From a virus: 25,688 bases of DNA. The notes beneath the pieces are model-generated. The model saw only the letters and a program-made list of their open reading frames with translations. It made no database searches and was not told where the DNA came from. The stretch covers positions 1-25,688 of IMG/VR virus record IMGVR_UViG_3300032265_002353; one strand, 5' to 3'. The position numbers were made by a program, and so were the translations under genes. Every line of letters begins with the position of its first letter. Position 1 is the stretch's first letter. Positions 17,573 through 25,467 of the stretch are shown piece by piece.

Positions 17573-20500
17573 TAGCTTACCTCCTTTACGAATAACGTTC
17601 CGTCTTCCATTTTTGCAATTGCTGGATCACAAATAGTTCCTGGCTTCATTTTACCAAGAGCTTTAGTATAAAGTTTGGGAAAAGCAATAACACGTTCTAA
17701 TTTTTTATTAGCATCAGACAAAATAATATGAGCCATCATTTTGTTTGCTTTAGTCTTATAATGTGTAAAATCAAGAACAAGCATCTTTCCATCTTCAATT
17801 TTTAATTTATCTTTATATAACCACTGAACAAAAGGCTCATCTACTTTATTTACAACATCATCAATTGTTACATATTTGTGGATACGATTATCGCCAACCA
17901 AAAAGAAATACATCATGCCTGGCTCAATTTGTGTGTTAACTGAATGAAAAATACCTACAGATCCAGTATCGTCTACAAGTTCAATTCTTGACCAAGTTGG
18001 ACCTTTCTTAATTGATTTAACCATTGCTAACAAAACAAAGCAACCTTCTTCAAGAAATTCTTCAAGAGGATTAACTTGTGATTTAATAGATGGGCTCAAT
18101 TTACCTGTATCAAATTTTGGTATGCCTAAATACTCATATAGCTTTTCGCCTTCATTTCCTCTTCTTGGATTGTCTGGAAATGCTGCTGCACCTATTGTAT
18201 TAAGAGAATCTATGGCTCTTGAATTAATACCACTACCTTTAATTCCCGACTTTTCTGTAAACTCTTTATAAGATTTAAAAGGTCTTAATGAAGTAATTTT
18301 GCTACCAATATTATCAGAAATATATTTTATGTTGGATAGTCCAAAACGAATTGAATTGCCTTGAATGCTAAAATCTAATTCAGATTCATTAATGTGAGGT
18401 AATAATACCTTGATTCCCAATCTTTTAGCTTCAAGCAAATAATCCGTTCTAGCATCTTTATCTTTTTCGTTTTTAAGAACGGCAAACATAAACTCAAGAG
18501 GATAATAGCGCTTAAGCCAAGCAGTGTAATAAGATAGCATACTGTAAGCAATAGCGTGACTACGGTTAAAAGAATAACCAGCATGGGCTTCAAAATCATG
18601 CCATAACTTTTGGGCATCTTCTGGAGTGATATGCTTACTTGCTCCAGATATAAACTGGTCTTTATATTGATCAAATTCTTTAGCATCTTTTTTCTTTCCA
18701 ATAATCTTTCTAACTTTATCAGCATCAGCCCATGACATCCCGCCTAAAAATACACAAGCCTGCATAACTTGCTCTTGGTAAATAATTACTCCATATGTCC
18801 TTGCTGTAAATTCTTGCATAAGAGGATGGGCATAAGTTACTATTTCTTCACCCTTTTTGCGTCGGATATAAGATCCTCCAACCGTATTCATGGCACCTGG
18901 ACGAACCAATGCGTTAGATGCAGCAAGGTCTTCAAATGTACTAACGCCCATTTTCATAAGCAAATTAGTATAAGGAGTTGCTTCTGCTTGAAACACGCCT
19001 TTTGTAAAACCACTTGAAAGCATTTCAAAAACTTTTTTATCATCAAGTTCAATTGACTTAAGGTTAACATCTTCTTTTTTAATATGCTTAATTGTTTTTA
19101 ATGTATCATCAATAACAGACAAGGTTTTAAGTCCAAGTACGTCAAGCTTAATTAGACCAAGATCTGCAGTTTGTTCCATATCGTAAGCAACTACTGGTAT
19201 GCGACCAGATACTGAATCATCTGGATCTTTGCGAGTTTCAATTGGAACATATTGACTAATGTCATCTTTTGCAACTACTACACCAGCAGCATGCATTCCG
19301 TTTCCACGAATCTTGCCACGTAACATGGATGCATATTTAGTTACTTCTGGATATTTTTTTCTGAATTCTTCTGTGCTTGAGGAAGATTCATATTCTTCAA
19401 ATGTCTCAACACCCTTAAGTGCTTTATTAACTTCACCAAGTGGGATAAGGAACGCTCTAGCAACATCACGAATAACTCCTTTATCTTTAAAATACTGATA
19501 AGTAGAAATAGAAGCAACGTGCTTAAATTTCTTACGCAAATACTCTTTAACTTCTCCACGACGGCGATCCATAAAATCTGTATCAATATCGGGAAAGTCA
19601 TTACGCTCTGGATTAATAAATCTAAAAAACAGCAAATCAAATTTAATTGGGTCTACTTCTGTAATACCCATTAAATAACAAACTAAACTTCCAGCAGCGG
19701 ATCCTCTGCCTGGTCCAACCAAGATTTCATTTTCTTTCGCCCAATTAACCATGTCACCAACAACAAGGAAATAACTAGCAAAATTTTTATCTGAGATAAC
19801 TTTGAGTTCTTCTTGGAGTCTTTCTTTATATGTCTCATTTTCTAAGCCCTTATCTACTAGAGACTTTTCACACATTTCTTTTAATGTTTTTAATGCATTC
19901 TTTTTTGGTACTGGAAGCAAATCAAGATTCTCATGAAACGTATAAGATTCAATCTTGTCTGCTATTTCTACTGATGACTTGTATATATCTTTTCTTGTAA
20001 TACCCGCTTTTTCAAAATCCATACTAATTTCAGAATAGGATTGAATATAAACGTTAATATCAGCGAAAGAAATAGGGCGATTGGGATAAAGATGATCAAA
20101 GCGGTCAAGAGTATTAGTGAATGCACGACCACTGGCGTAGTCTGCCTCTTTGTTTTCGGAAGGCTTTGTTGAGAGGATGAGGAGGAGTTCTTCCAGATCC
20201 CTCTCTTCTTTCTTTGCAAAATGACAATCGCCTGTTGCAACTGGTTTCACCCCAAACTTATCTGCTAAATTAAGCAGAGAGTTATTTAATTCTTTAGGGT
20301 TGTGTGCCTGTACTTCAATATAAAAATCATCACCAAAATTGTCTTTAAAAATATTTACAAGCTCTTCTGCCCTGTTTAATTCACCACGCTCAATAGCCTT
20401 AGAAATAAGACCATTCATACAGCCTGATACTACAATTATACCTTCTTTATATTCAAACAAGACATCCATATCAATTCTTGGTTTTCTATAATATCCTTCA

Positions 20501-20847
20501 GTCCAAGCAATCTGTGAAAGCTTTTGTAGATTCTTTAATCCTATATCGTTTTTAGCAAGCAAAATAATATGATTATAAACTGAAGTGTTATCATCACGCT
20601 TTTTAACTTCCCGCTTATCAAACCTATCTGTTTCTGAAATATAAGCTTCAATGCCAAGTATTGGCTTGATTCCTAATTCTTTTGCAGCAATCTGCATATC
20701 TCTGTGGGAAGATAATGTTCCGTGATCTGTAATTGAAAGAGATGTCTGACCTTGCTTTTTTGCAGCCTCCAAAAGCTCGTGAGGTGTATTAAGCCCATCC
20801 ATCAACGAGTAATGGCTATGGACATGCAAATGTACAAAGTCAGACAT
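17572..20847 (-). CDS. dnaE: DNA polymerase III alpha subunit (DnaE-type)
   Basis: A 1091-residue C-family replicative polymerase, close to full bacterial DnaE length. PHP domain: H-L-H-V-H-S (6-11), I-T-D-H-G (39-43), G-I-E-A-Y (65-69), S-G-C (141-143), G-D-C-H-F (206-210), so its metal ligands look intact. Polymerase: G-P-G-R-G-S-A-A-G-S (378-387) and P-D-I-D-T-D-F (419-425) with two catalytic Asp. Tandem HhH is followed by an OB-like segment (about 940-1010, K-G-P-T-W-S-R-I-E-L-V-D-D-T-G). Phages more often carry family A or B polymerases; DnaE-type enzymes are known in some actinophages such as mycobacteriophage cluster C. It follows the SSB-like gene by 25 nt. Confidence 0.96.
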   Translation of the reverse strand: MSDFVHLHVHSHYSLMDGLNTPHELLEAAKKQGQTSLSITDHGTLSSHRDMQIAAKELGIKPILGIEAYISETDRFDKREVKKRDDNTSVYNHIILLAKNDIGLKNLQKLSQIAWTEGYYRKPRIDMDVLFEYKEGIIVVSGCMNGLISKAIERGELNRAEELVNIFKDNFGDDFYIEVQAHNPKELNNSLLNLADKFGVKPVATGDCHFAKKEERDLEELLLILSTKPSENKEADYASGRAFTNTLDRFDHLYPNRPISFADINVYIQSYSEISMDFEKAGITRKDIYKSSVEIADKIESYTFHENLDLLPVPKKNALKTLKEMCEKSLVDKGLENETYKERLQEELKVISDKNFASYFLVVGDMVNWAKENEILVGPGRGSAAGSLVCYLMGITEVDPIKFDLLFFRFINPERNDFPDIDTDFMDRRRGEVKEYLRKKFKHVASISTYQYFKDKGVIRDVARAFLIPLGEVNKALKGVETFEEYESSSSTEEFRKKYPEVTKYASMLRGKIRGNGMHAAGVVVAKDDISQYVPIETRKDPDDSVSGRIPVVAYDMEQTADLGLIKLDVLGLKTLSVIDDTLKTIKHIKKEDVNLKSIELDDKKVFEMLSSGFTKGVFQAEATPYTNLLMKMGVSTFEDLAASNALVRPGAMNTVGGSYIRRKKGEEIVTYAHPLMQEFTARTYGVIIYQEQVMQACVFLGGMSWADADKVRKIIGKKKDAKEFDQYKDQFISGASKHITPEDAQKLWHDFEAHAGYSFNRSHAIAYSMLSYYTAWLKRYYPLEFMFAVLKNEKDKDARTDYLLEAKRLGIKVLLPHINESELDFSIQGNSIRFGLSNIKYISDNIGSKITSLRPFKSYKEFTEKSGIKGSGINSRAIDSLNTIGAAAFPDNPRRGNEGEKLYEYLGIPKFDTGKLSPSIKSQVNPLEEFLEEGCFVLLAMVKSIKKGPTWSRIELVDDTGSVGIFHSVNTQIEPGMMYFFLVGDNRIHKYVTIDDVVNKVDEPFVQWLYKDKLKIEDGKMLVLDFTHYKTKANKMMAHIILSDANKKLERVIAFPKLYTKALGKMKPGTICDPAIAKMEDGTLFVKEVS

Positions 20848-20872
20848 TTTAATCTTTTCTATTAGTTATTTA

Positions 20873-21550
20873 TTACCACTCAACAGCAGATGATGTTGAT
20901 TGTAGTGATTCTTCAGATGAATCAGATGTAATTCCTAGGTAGAAATTCTCTTGTTCATTATAAGGTACATCACGAACTGCAGACTTTTGTAAATCAAACA
21001 ATTCAAACTTATCAAAGTCAATTGCAGCAACATCAGCAGTTGGCAATGGGATAATTGAATAATTTGTATCTGTTGATGTTCCTGTACGCTTTAGCTTCCA
21101 ATTAAGATTGGAAATGCTACCTGTCTCACCAGCGTAATTAATAATTTCTGGTGTTGCAGACTTTGGTCCAGCGCCTTGTGAAAAAATTGCAACATATGGA
21201 TCTTCTGAACCATCATCAACTAACACGTTAGCATAAAAACGTGAACGGCCTTTCCAACCAGCCTTTGGATCACGGCGATGCATTTCGCAACCGTAACAAC
21301 GACCTTGATCTTCAATTGTGCAAAGCGCTTTACGCTTATAATCTTTTGGATTTGTATGTTCTACTGCAATAAAAGCTAAACCAGCTTTCTCAACATAACT
21401 CTTTGAGTCTGGATCAATTTCTTGCAAGAATCGGATTTTTAAAGATTGACCATCTTTAAGTTGTAGCCATCTTCCTTTTTGTGAATCAGTTGAATGAGAC
21501 TTTTGTTCCATTTGTTCATTCATTGCTTTTAAACCTGTTACGATACCCAT
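20873..21550 (-). CDS. Probable ssDNA-binding protein (gp32-like with zinc site)
   Basis: A 225-residue protein directly upstream of dnaE. It has K-D-G-Q-S-L-K-I-R-F-L-Q-E-I, an OB-fold-like strand pattern, a Cys/His cluster C77, C85, C88 and H91 (C-T-I-E-D-Q-G-R-C-Y-G-C-E-M-H), R-F-Y-A-N-V-L-V with aromatic residues, and an acidic Ser-rich C-terminus ending S-A-V-E-W. A zinc-bearing OB core plus an acidic tail is the layout of T4 gp32-type SSB. The match is by architecture only. It is first behind the strong promoter at 21598-21626 and has AAGGAG 9 nt before ATG, fitting a highly expressed protein. Confidence 0.68.
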   Translation of the reverse strand: MGIVTGLKAMNEQMEQKSHSTDSQKGRWLQLKDGQSLKIRFLQEIDPDSKSYVEKAGLAFIAVEHTNPKDYKRKALCTIEDQGRCYGCEMHRRDPKAGWKGRSRFYANVLVDDGSEDPYVAIFSQGAGPKSATPEIINYAGETGSISNLNWKLKRTGTSTDTNYSIIPLPTADVAAIDFDKFELFDLQKSAVRDVPYNEQENFYLGITSDSSEESLQSTSSAVEW

Positions 21551-21597
21551 AGTGTATTTCTCCTTGTATAGTGGGCTATATGATGCCCTGTTATTTA

Positions 21598-21626
21598 ATT
21601 ATAGCATGCAAAATTGTGTTTGTCTA
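21598..21626 (-). promoter_or_regulatory. Promoter of the SSB-dnaE operon
   Basis: TAGACA (21626-21621), 17 nt, TATAAT (21603-21598) in the 76-bp gap after the primase gene: 5/6 and 6/6 with ideal spacing. The start would be near 21591, giving a leader of about 40 nt with AAGGAG before the ATG at 21550, i.e. a conventional led message unlike the leaderless ones elsewhere. Confidence 0.72.
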
Positions 21627-22589
21627 CTATATATTTGCGTATTGAAAATGTGGAATAGCATTTTTTATACATTGCTTGATCTCTTCATCTGTGAGATCCC
21701 CCACATCTTTTGCCATATGGGGATAGATTACATCATTGTTATATCTAGCCCATAATACATTTTTATTCTTTAATTTATTAGCGATTGTAGTTCCTAGTGC
21801 TTTCCCTGCCTGATCATTGTCAGTCATAAGAATAATGGTTGATGAATACTTATTTAAATGTTTAATATTAACTTCAGATATACTGCCTCCTAAAGTAGCT
21901 ACTGCATTTGGAAATCCCGCCTGCCATAAACGTATTGCATCAAAGCTAGATTCTACTACTATAATAGTTCCTCCCTCACGCTTTGCCCTATGCAAATTAA
22001 ACATAGTTTTATTGCGTGGTAAGTTTGGCGTATTTTTAAAAGACTTGCCTTCTATTGACCTTCCAATCAAGCCAACTGGAATTCCGTCGGGGGAGTGCAA
22101 TGGTACTGTAACCATTTTTTGTTTGTATGAATAGCCAAGCTTAAAATGCTCCATTGCTTCTTCATTAATATTTCTGGACATAAAGTATTGTTTTCCATCA
22201 GTCATGTATTGAATAAGGTTATTGTGTAAAGTATCAATCTCGGCTTGACTGTATTCAGCAAATTCTGGTTTATCATCCAATAGATCTTTAAGCTCTTCTT
22301 CAAGAAGTTCTGCTTCTGAAAGCTTGTTTGCTGATATAAACCTAAGTGCTTCAAAATCATTTCTGTCTGTTAGTTTTTTAACTAAATCAAGAACTGTACC
22401 TGAAGCATCACAATTTTGATTATAGCAAATATAAAGCCCTTTAGAATAACTTACTGCAAAAGCTGGAGAATCTGTATTATGATGAAATGGGCATAGACAA
22501 AGAAAGTCTGTCCCAGTTTGTGAAATTATTTCAATCCCGCAAGATTGCAAAATAGAGCGAAGGTCCGCCTTTGTATATGCATCTAACAT
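21627..22589 (-). CDS. DnaG-type primase
   Basis: A 320-residue primase. The N-terminal CHC2-type zinc domain has C33, H36, C55 and C60 (C-P-F-H-H and C-Y-N-Q-N-C); the Toprim domain has V-V-E213-S-S-F-D and M-T-D257-N-D259-Q-A-G. It lacks the bacterial C-terminal helicase-interaction domain, as phage primases commonly do. It would lay RNA primers on the lagging strand for the DnaE-type polymerase encoded next, with the DnaB-type helicase encoded 0.9 kb upstream. The ATG lies 2 nt after the oxygenase stop. Confidence 0.92.
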   Translation of the reverse strand: MLDAYTKADLRSILQSCGIEIISQTGTDFLCLCPFHHNTDSPAFAVSYSKGLYICYNQNCDASGTVLDLVKKLTDRNDFEALRFISANKLSEAELLEEELKDLLDDKPEFAEYSQAEIDTLHNNLIQYMTDGKQYFMSRNINEEAMEHFKLGYSYKQKMVTVPLHSPDGIPVGLIGRSIEGKSFKNTPNLPRNKTMFNLHRAKREGGTIIVVESSFDAIRLWQAGFPNAVATLGGSISEVNIKHLNKYSSTIILMTDNDQAGKALGTTIANKLKNKNVLWARYNNDVIYPHMAKDVGDLTDEEIKQCIKNAIPHFQYANI

Positions 22590-22591
22590 TT

Positions 22592-23164
22592 TTACTCTGC
22601 TTTGCTTTCGTAATAAAAAGAATATTCTTTTATAATTTTTTGACTTATTAAGCTTTGCTCTTCATATGTACGTTCTTTGCTTGTTTCTAAATCGTTTAAA
22701 TCAATAAAATGAAAAAATATCATTGAAACAAAATCTTCGTTTTTAAATATTTTTTTAGGTCTCCAATGTACCGAATTTTTGCCAGAAAATATTAAGGCTT
22801 CGTTATCTTTTAATTGATATTTATTGTTTTCTACAAAAATTGGCCAATCAACGTTTGCTGATACCTGATAATCAAATATATATTTTGTATCATTTTTATC
22901 AACATGTGGCTGAAGGCTGGGTTCTCCATTTTTATTTGTATACTTAGAATATGCTCTACCAGTCATTTTTAACTTTGTTTTTGTTTTTTCTTCTGCTATT
23001 TTTGTTATTTTATCAACAATATTTACAGGTAAATTATTTAAATTATAAAAAGATCTTGACATATTAATATCTTCAACATTTAAATGTTCTTCATTTTTTA
23101 TTGCAACAAAAAGGATATCAAGCTCTTCTTTAGTAAAAATATTTTTTACTATTACTGGCTCCAT
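22592..23164 (-). CDS. Second 2-oxoglutarate/Fe(II) oxygenase-like protein
   Basis: A 190-residue protein with the iron triad H87-x-D89 (L-Q-P-H-V-D) and H133 (S-V-H-W-R-P), separated by D-N-E-A-L-I-F-S-G-K-N. F-D-Y-Q-V-S-A-N-V-D-W-P-I-F supplies core strands. The basic residue binding 2-oxoglutarate is not certain. It is not closely similar to the enzyme at 5983-6681. Like that gene it is very AT-rich and Lys/Asn-rich, and it interrupts the helicase-primase pair, so it looks like inserted cargo. Substrate unknown. Confidence 0.78.
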   Translation of the reverse strand: MEPVIVKNIFTKEELDILFVAIKNEEHLNVEDINMSRSFYNLNNLPVNIVDKITKIAEEKTKTKLKMTGRAYSKYTNKNGEPSLQPHVDKNDTKYIFDYQVSANVDWPIFVENNKYQLKDNEALIFSGKNSVHWRPKKIFKNEDFVSMIFFHFIDLNDLETSKERTYEEQSLISQKIIKEYSFYYESKAE

Positions 23165-23446
23165 TTAATTCCTTTCAATTAAGCTTTGTCCAGAAAACCC
23201 TTCATATTTTAAGGCTTTCTTTTTACCCAAATACATTCCATACATTACTAGGTTAAACGTATAATGATCTTTGCTTTCATTATATTTTACATTAAATTGT
23301 GGTTGCATGTCAAGAACTGGAACATAACCTTTGTCTCGCATTTGCTGAACTAAAAGTCTTTCGTAGTTTTCTCTTGAGCTTTGAAAAATAGAATCATCTT
23401 TAATAATTCCATTAATCCAAAAATCATGTATTTTTCTTGGATACAT
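23165..23446 (-). CDS. Hypothetical protein
   Basis: A 93-residue protein (M-Y-P-R-K-I-H-D-F-W-I-N-G-I-I, then R-L-L-V-Q-Q-M-R-D-K-G-Y-V-P-V-L-D, and H-Y-T-F-N-L-V-M-Y-G-M-Y-L-G-K-K). No family recognised. I use the ATG at 23446; TTG and GTG codons lie just upstream in frame. An extended -10 (23468-23476) precedes it with a leader of about 15 nt. It abuts the oxygenase start. Confidence 0.68.
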   Translation of the reverse strand: MYPRKIHDFWINGIIKDDSIFQSSRENYERLLVQQMRDKGYVPVLDMQPQFNVKYNESKDHYTFNLVMYGMYLGKKKALKYEGFSGQSLIERN

Positions 23447-23467
23447 TGTCACCAATCTTTCTTGATA

Positions 23468-23476
23468 ATTATATCA
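23468..23476 (-). promoter_or_regulatory. Extended -10 promoter upstream of the oxygenase-primase genes
   Basis: TGATATAAT on the minus strand, identical to the hsp20 extended -10, in the 52-bp gap after the helicase gene. No strong -35. The predicted start is near 23461. It would drive the hypothetical gene, oxygenase and primase. Confidence 0.55.
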
Positions 23477-23498
23477 ATTTAAAGATTGATTACATAAA

Positions 23499-24725
23499 TT
23501 AAACTATCGGATTATCATATAACTCTTGAATAATACCTCTATTTAAATCCCAATCAAGGTAAAAATCAAACTCAGTTCCATGACGGTTCTTGCGTGAAAC
23601 AACTTCAATAATATTGGTGTCTGGAGTTCTATGAACTGCCATAGCCATATCAGCATCGTATTCAATTGCCTTAGACCAAGCAACTTGTGAAAGTAGTGGC
23701 GGTGCATCTTGATCAGATATATCATCCATGGTTGCAGCAGTAATATCAATAATAGGAATATTATTTCTTACTGCTAACAATTTAAAATCACGAGAAATAT
23801 TTCTATTTCTTTCAACTTCCGATTTAGCCCCAGATGAATCATTAAATAGTTGGTGATAATCAAGAATAACAATATCAGGTTTATGTTGGTCAATTTTTGC
23901 TTGCACTGTATTTGGTGTAACTTGACCTGTACCTTCATTTGACACTAAGATAAATTGATTTTTATTAGCAAACTTTTTAGTTCCCCAATCATCAAATGCA
24001 CTAATATCTACTTGTCCTCTTGAGAAATCTGAGGCTTTAAAAAGTCCCGACCCCATCATAGTATAGATACGGTCACGCATATTTTCTGGAGTCATTTCAA
24101 GGGATATGATCATTGGTTTAAAGCCCTGTTCCCATGCCTTACAGGCCAAATAAGAGGAGAACCAAGTCTTACCCTTACCTGGCCAACCAATCATTACTAT
24201 AAGGTGTCCTGGAGCCATTCCTGTAGGATATGCATAGTCAATAGCTTTAAATCCAGTCATAATTCCTGGGCTACCGCCCATTGCATCAGAACGATTTTTA
24301 ACTGATTCAAAATGTTTTTCAGCCAGCTTAAAATCTGTTAAGTCCATATCTCGGACAGCAGAAGTAAGTTTTCCAAGGGAGTTAAGTTCTGATTGCATTT
24401 GTAAAATAACTCTTGAAGAAGCTTCTGTTTTAAGGCTTGCTCCTGAAGTTAAAAGCAAATTACGAAGGCGGGATGCAAGATATTCATTCTTTAATTGATC
24501 AAGATAATATGCTGTTTCGCCTTTTACCTTGACGGGTTCAAAATCTTTAAATTTTTCAGTAAGTACAGACACGTCTGGAACAGATTTAAATTTTAAATAA
24601 TAAGATTTAAGTCCTTCCCAAACATCTCTATGGGAAGTAAATACCTCATCAATATTTTCAGCAAGTACTGTAGCAATATCTTTATTAGTACATACTGATG
24701 TTATGACTGCGGATTCAGTGTTCAT
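23499..24725 (-). CDS. dnaB: DnaB-type replicative helicase
   Basis: A 408-residue hexameric helicase. The short N-terminal helical part is followed by the RecA-like motor from about residue 150 (T-G-F-K-A-I-D-Y): Walker A I-G-W-P-G-K-G-K-T, I-S-L-E-M-T (H1a), Walker B D-I-V-I-L-D-Y, R-N-I-S-R-D-F-K-L-L-A and Q-V-A-W-S-K-A-I with E-V-V-S-R-K-N-R. It should unwind the fork 5' to 3' on the lagging strand. The first in-frame ATG (24725) is chosen; a TTG further upstream lies deeper in the preceding gene. The overlap with that gene is 11 nt. Confidence 0.93.
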   Translation of the reverse strand: MNTESAVITSVCTNKDIATVLAENIDEVFTSHRDVWEGLKSYYLKFKSVPDVSVLTEKFKDFEPVKVKGETAYYLDQLKNEYLASRLRNLLLTSGASLKTEASSRVILQMQSELNSLGKLTSAVRDMDLTDFKLAEKHFESVKNRSDAMGGSPGIMTGFKAIDYAYPTGMAPGHLIVMIGWPGKGKTWFSSYLACKAWEQGFKPMIISLEMTPENMRDRIYTMMGSGLFKASDFSRGQVDISAFDDWGTKKFANKNQFILVSNEGTGQVTPNTVQAKIDQHKPDIVILDYHQLFNDSSGAKSEVERNRNISRDFKLLAVRNNIPIIDITAATMDDISDQDAPPLLSQVAWSKAIEYDADMAMAVHRTPDTNIIEVVSRKNRHGTEFDFYLDWDLNRGIIQELYDNPIV

Positions 24726-25047
24726 TATCTCTTTCTTCAACCATAAACTTTGTTTTACTTCTAATTAATTCCCTGCGTGTTTTATCTTCTTGTGTTTGAG
24801 ACAATGTAAGGTCTAGCTTTTCAAAATTATAAAAAAACCATTGCAAAGGATGTCCCGATTTTGTAATTTTAAAATAATATTCAAGAAGCTCTTTAGACCT
24901 ATCATAGCCAACGCTATCAATGACATCTTGCATTGCCCACTTTTCACGATATTTATTTACAATAGGAGGCTTTTTATAAGTTTCTTTATAAAGAGCACAA
25001 TATAAGGAAACTAAGCTGTAGGCAAGCTTTGCTTCATCTTTGGTCAT
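24715..25047 (-). CDS. Hypothetical protein upstream of dnaB, helicase-loader candidate
   Basis: A 110-residue helical protein: L-A-Y-S-L-V-S-L-Y-C-A-L-Y, V-I-D-S-V-G-Y-D-R-S-K-E-L-L-E-Y-Y-F, H-P-L-Q-W-F-F-Y-N-F-E-K-L-D, and a basic tail R-R-E-L-I-R-S-K-T-K. The 'W-F-F-Y-N-F-x-K-L' end resembles replisome organiser or loader C-termini, and the position just before dnaB is where phages often keep loaders. There is no ATPase motif, so it is not a DnaC-type loader. Weak inference. ATGA overlap upstream. Confidence 0.62.
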   Translation of the reverse strand: MTKDEAKLAYSLVSLYCALYKETYKKPPIVNKYREKWAMQDVIDSVGYDRSKELLEYYFKITKSGHPLQWFFYNFEKLDLTLSQTQEDKTRRELIRSKTKFMVEERDNEH

Positions 25048-25253
25048 TTTTTACCTTTTAACTCTGATTCAATCTCGCCAACTTTTTCCATTAATTTATT
25101 TTCAACAAAACCATAAATTCTATCTGTTGCTTCATCTGTTGATTCGCCTTGACGTTTAAAATCTTCAACAGCAATTCCAACTTTTAAACTTTCATAATTT
25201 CCAAGGTTGCGTGTGAATTGTAGATCAACTCTAATGCTCGTCTGGGTGTTCAT
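25044..25253 (-). CDS. Small hypothetical protein
   Basis: A 69-residue protein: S-I-R-V-D-L-Q-F-T-R-N-L-G-N-Y-E-S-L-K-V-G, then a helix rich in charges (R-I-Y-G-F-V-E-N-K-L-M-E-K-V-G-E-I). The 'N-L-G-N-Y-E-S' segment looks familiar from unnamed conserved phage replication-module proteins. The ATG at 25253 has AAGGAA about 7 nt upstream and is preferred over a start 6 codons earlier. It overlaps its upstream gene by 23 nt. Confidence 0.65.
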   Translation of the reverse strand: MNTQTSIRVDLQFTRNLGNYESLKVGIAVEDFKRQGESTDEATDRIYGFVENKLMEKVGEIESELKGKK

Positions 25254-25467
25254 CTTTTTCTTCCTTTTCAACTAAAGCAAAACCTGGCTTAAACTTCTTT
25301 GCACTACCTTCTGATAAATGTTGATACAACATCATTAGGCGGTCTGATATGGCTATCATAGCATCTAGGTCATCTTTTTGTCCAGCCAGCTCCATGGCGT
25401 ATTCTAGAACTCTTAATGCAGCATCAAGCGTTTGCTTTGCTTCTTTATTTAATTTCTTTTCTACCAT
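25231..25467 (-). CDS. Small helical hypothetical protein
   Basis: A 78-residue protein, mostly one or two amphipathic helices (A-K-Q-T-L-D-A-A-L-R-V-L-E-Y-A-M-E-L-A, D-R-L-M-M-L-Y-Q-H-L) with a Glu/Asp/His tail. The ATG at 25467 overlaps the upstream stop (ATGGTAG); a TTG 5 codons earlier is unlikely. Function not recognised. Confidence 0.68.
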   Translation of the reverse strand: MVEKKLNKEAKQTLDAALRVLEYAMELAGQKDDLDAMIAISDRLMMLYQHLSEGSAKKFKPGFALVEKEEKDEHPDEH

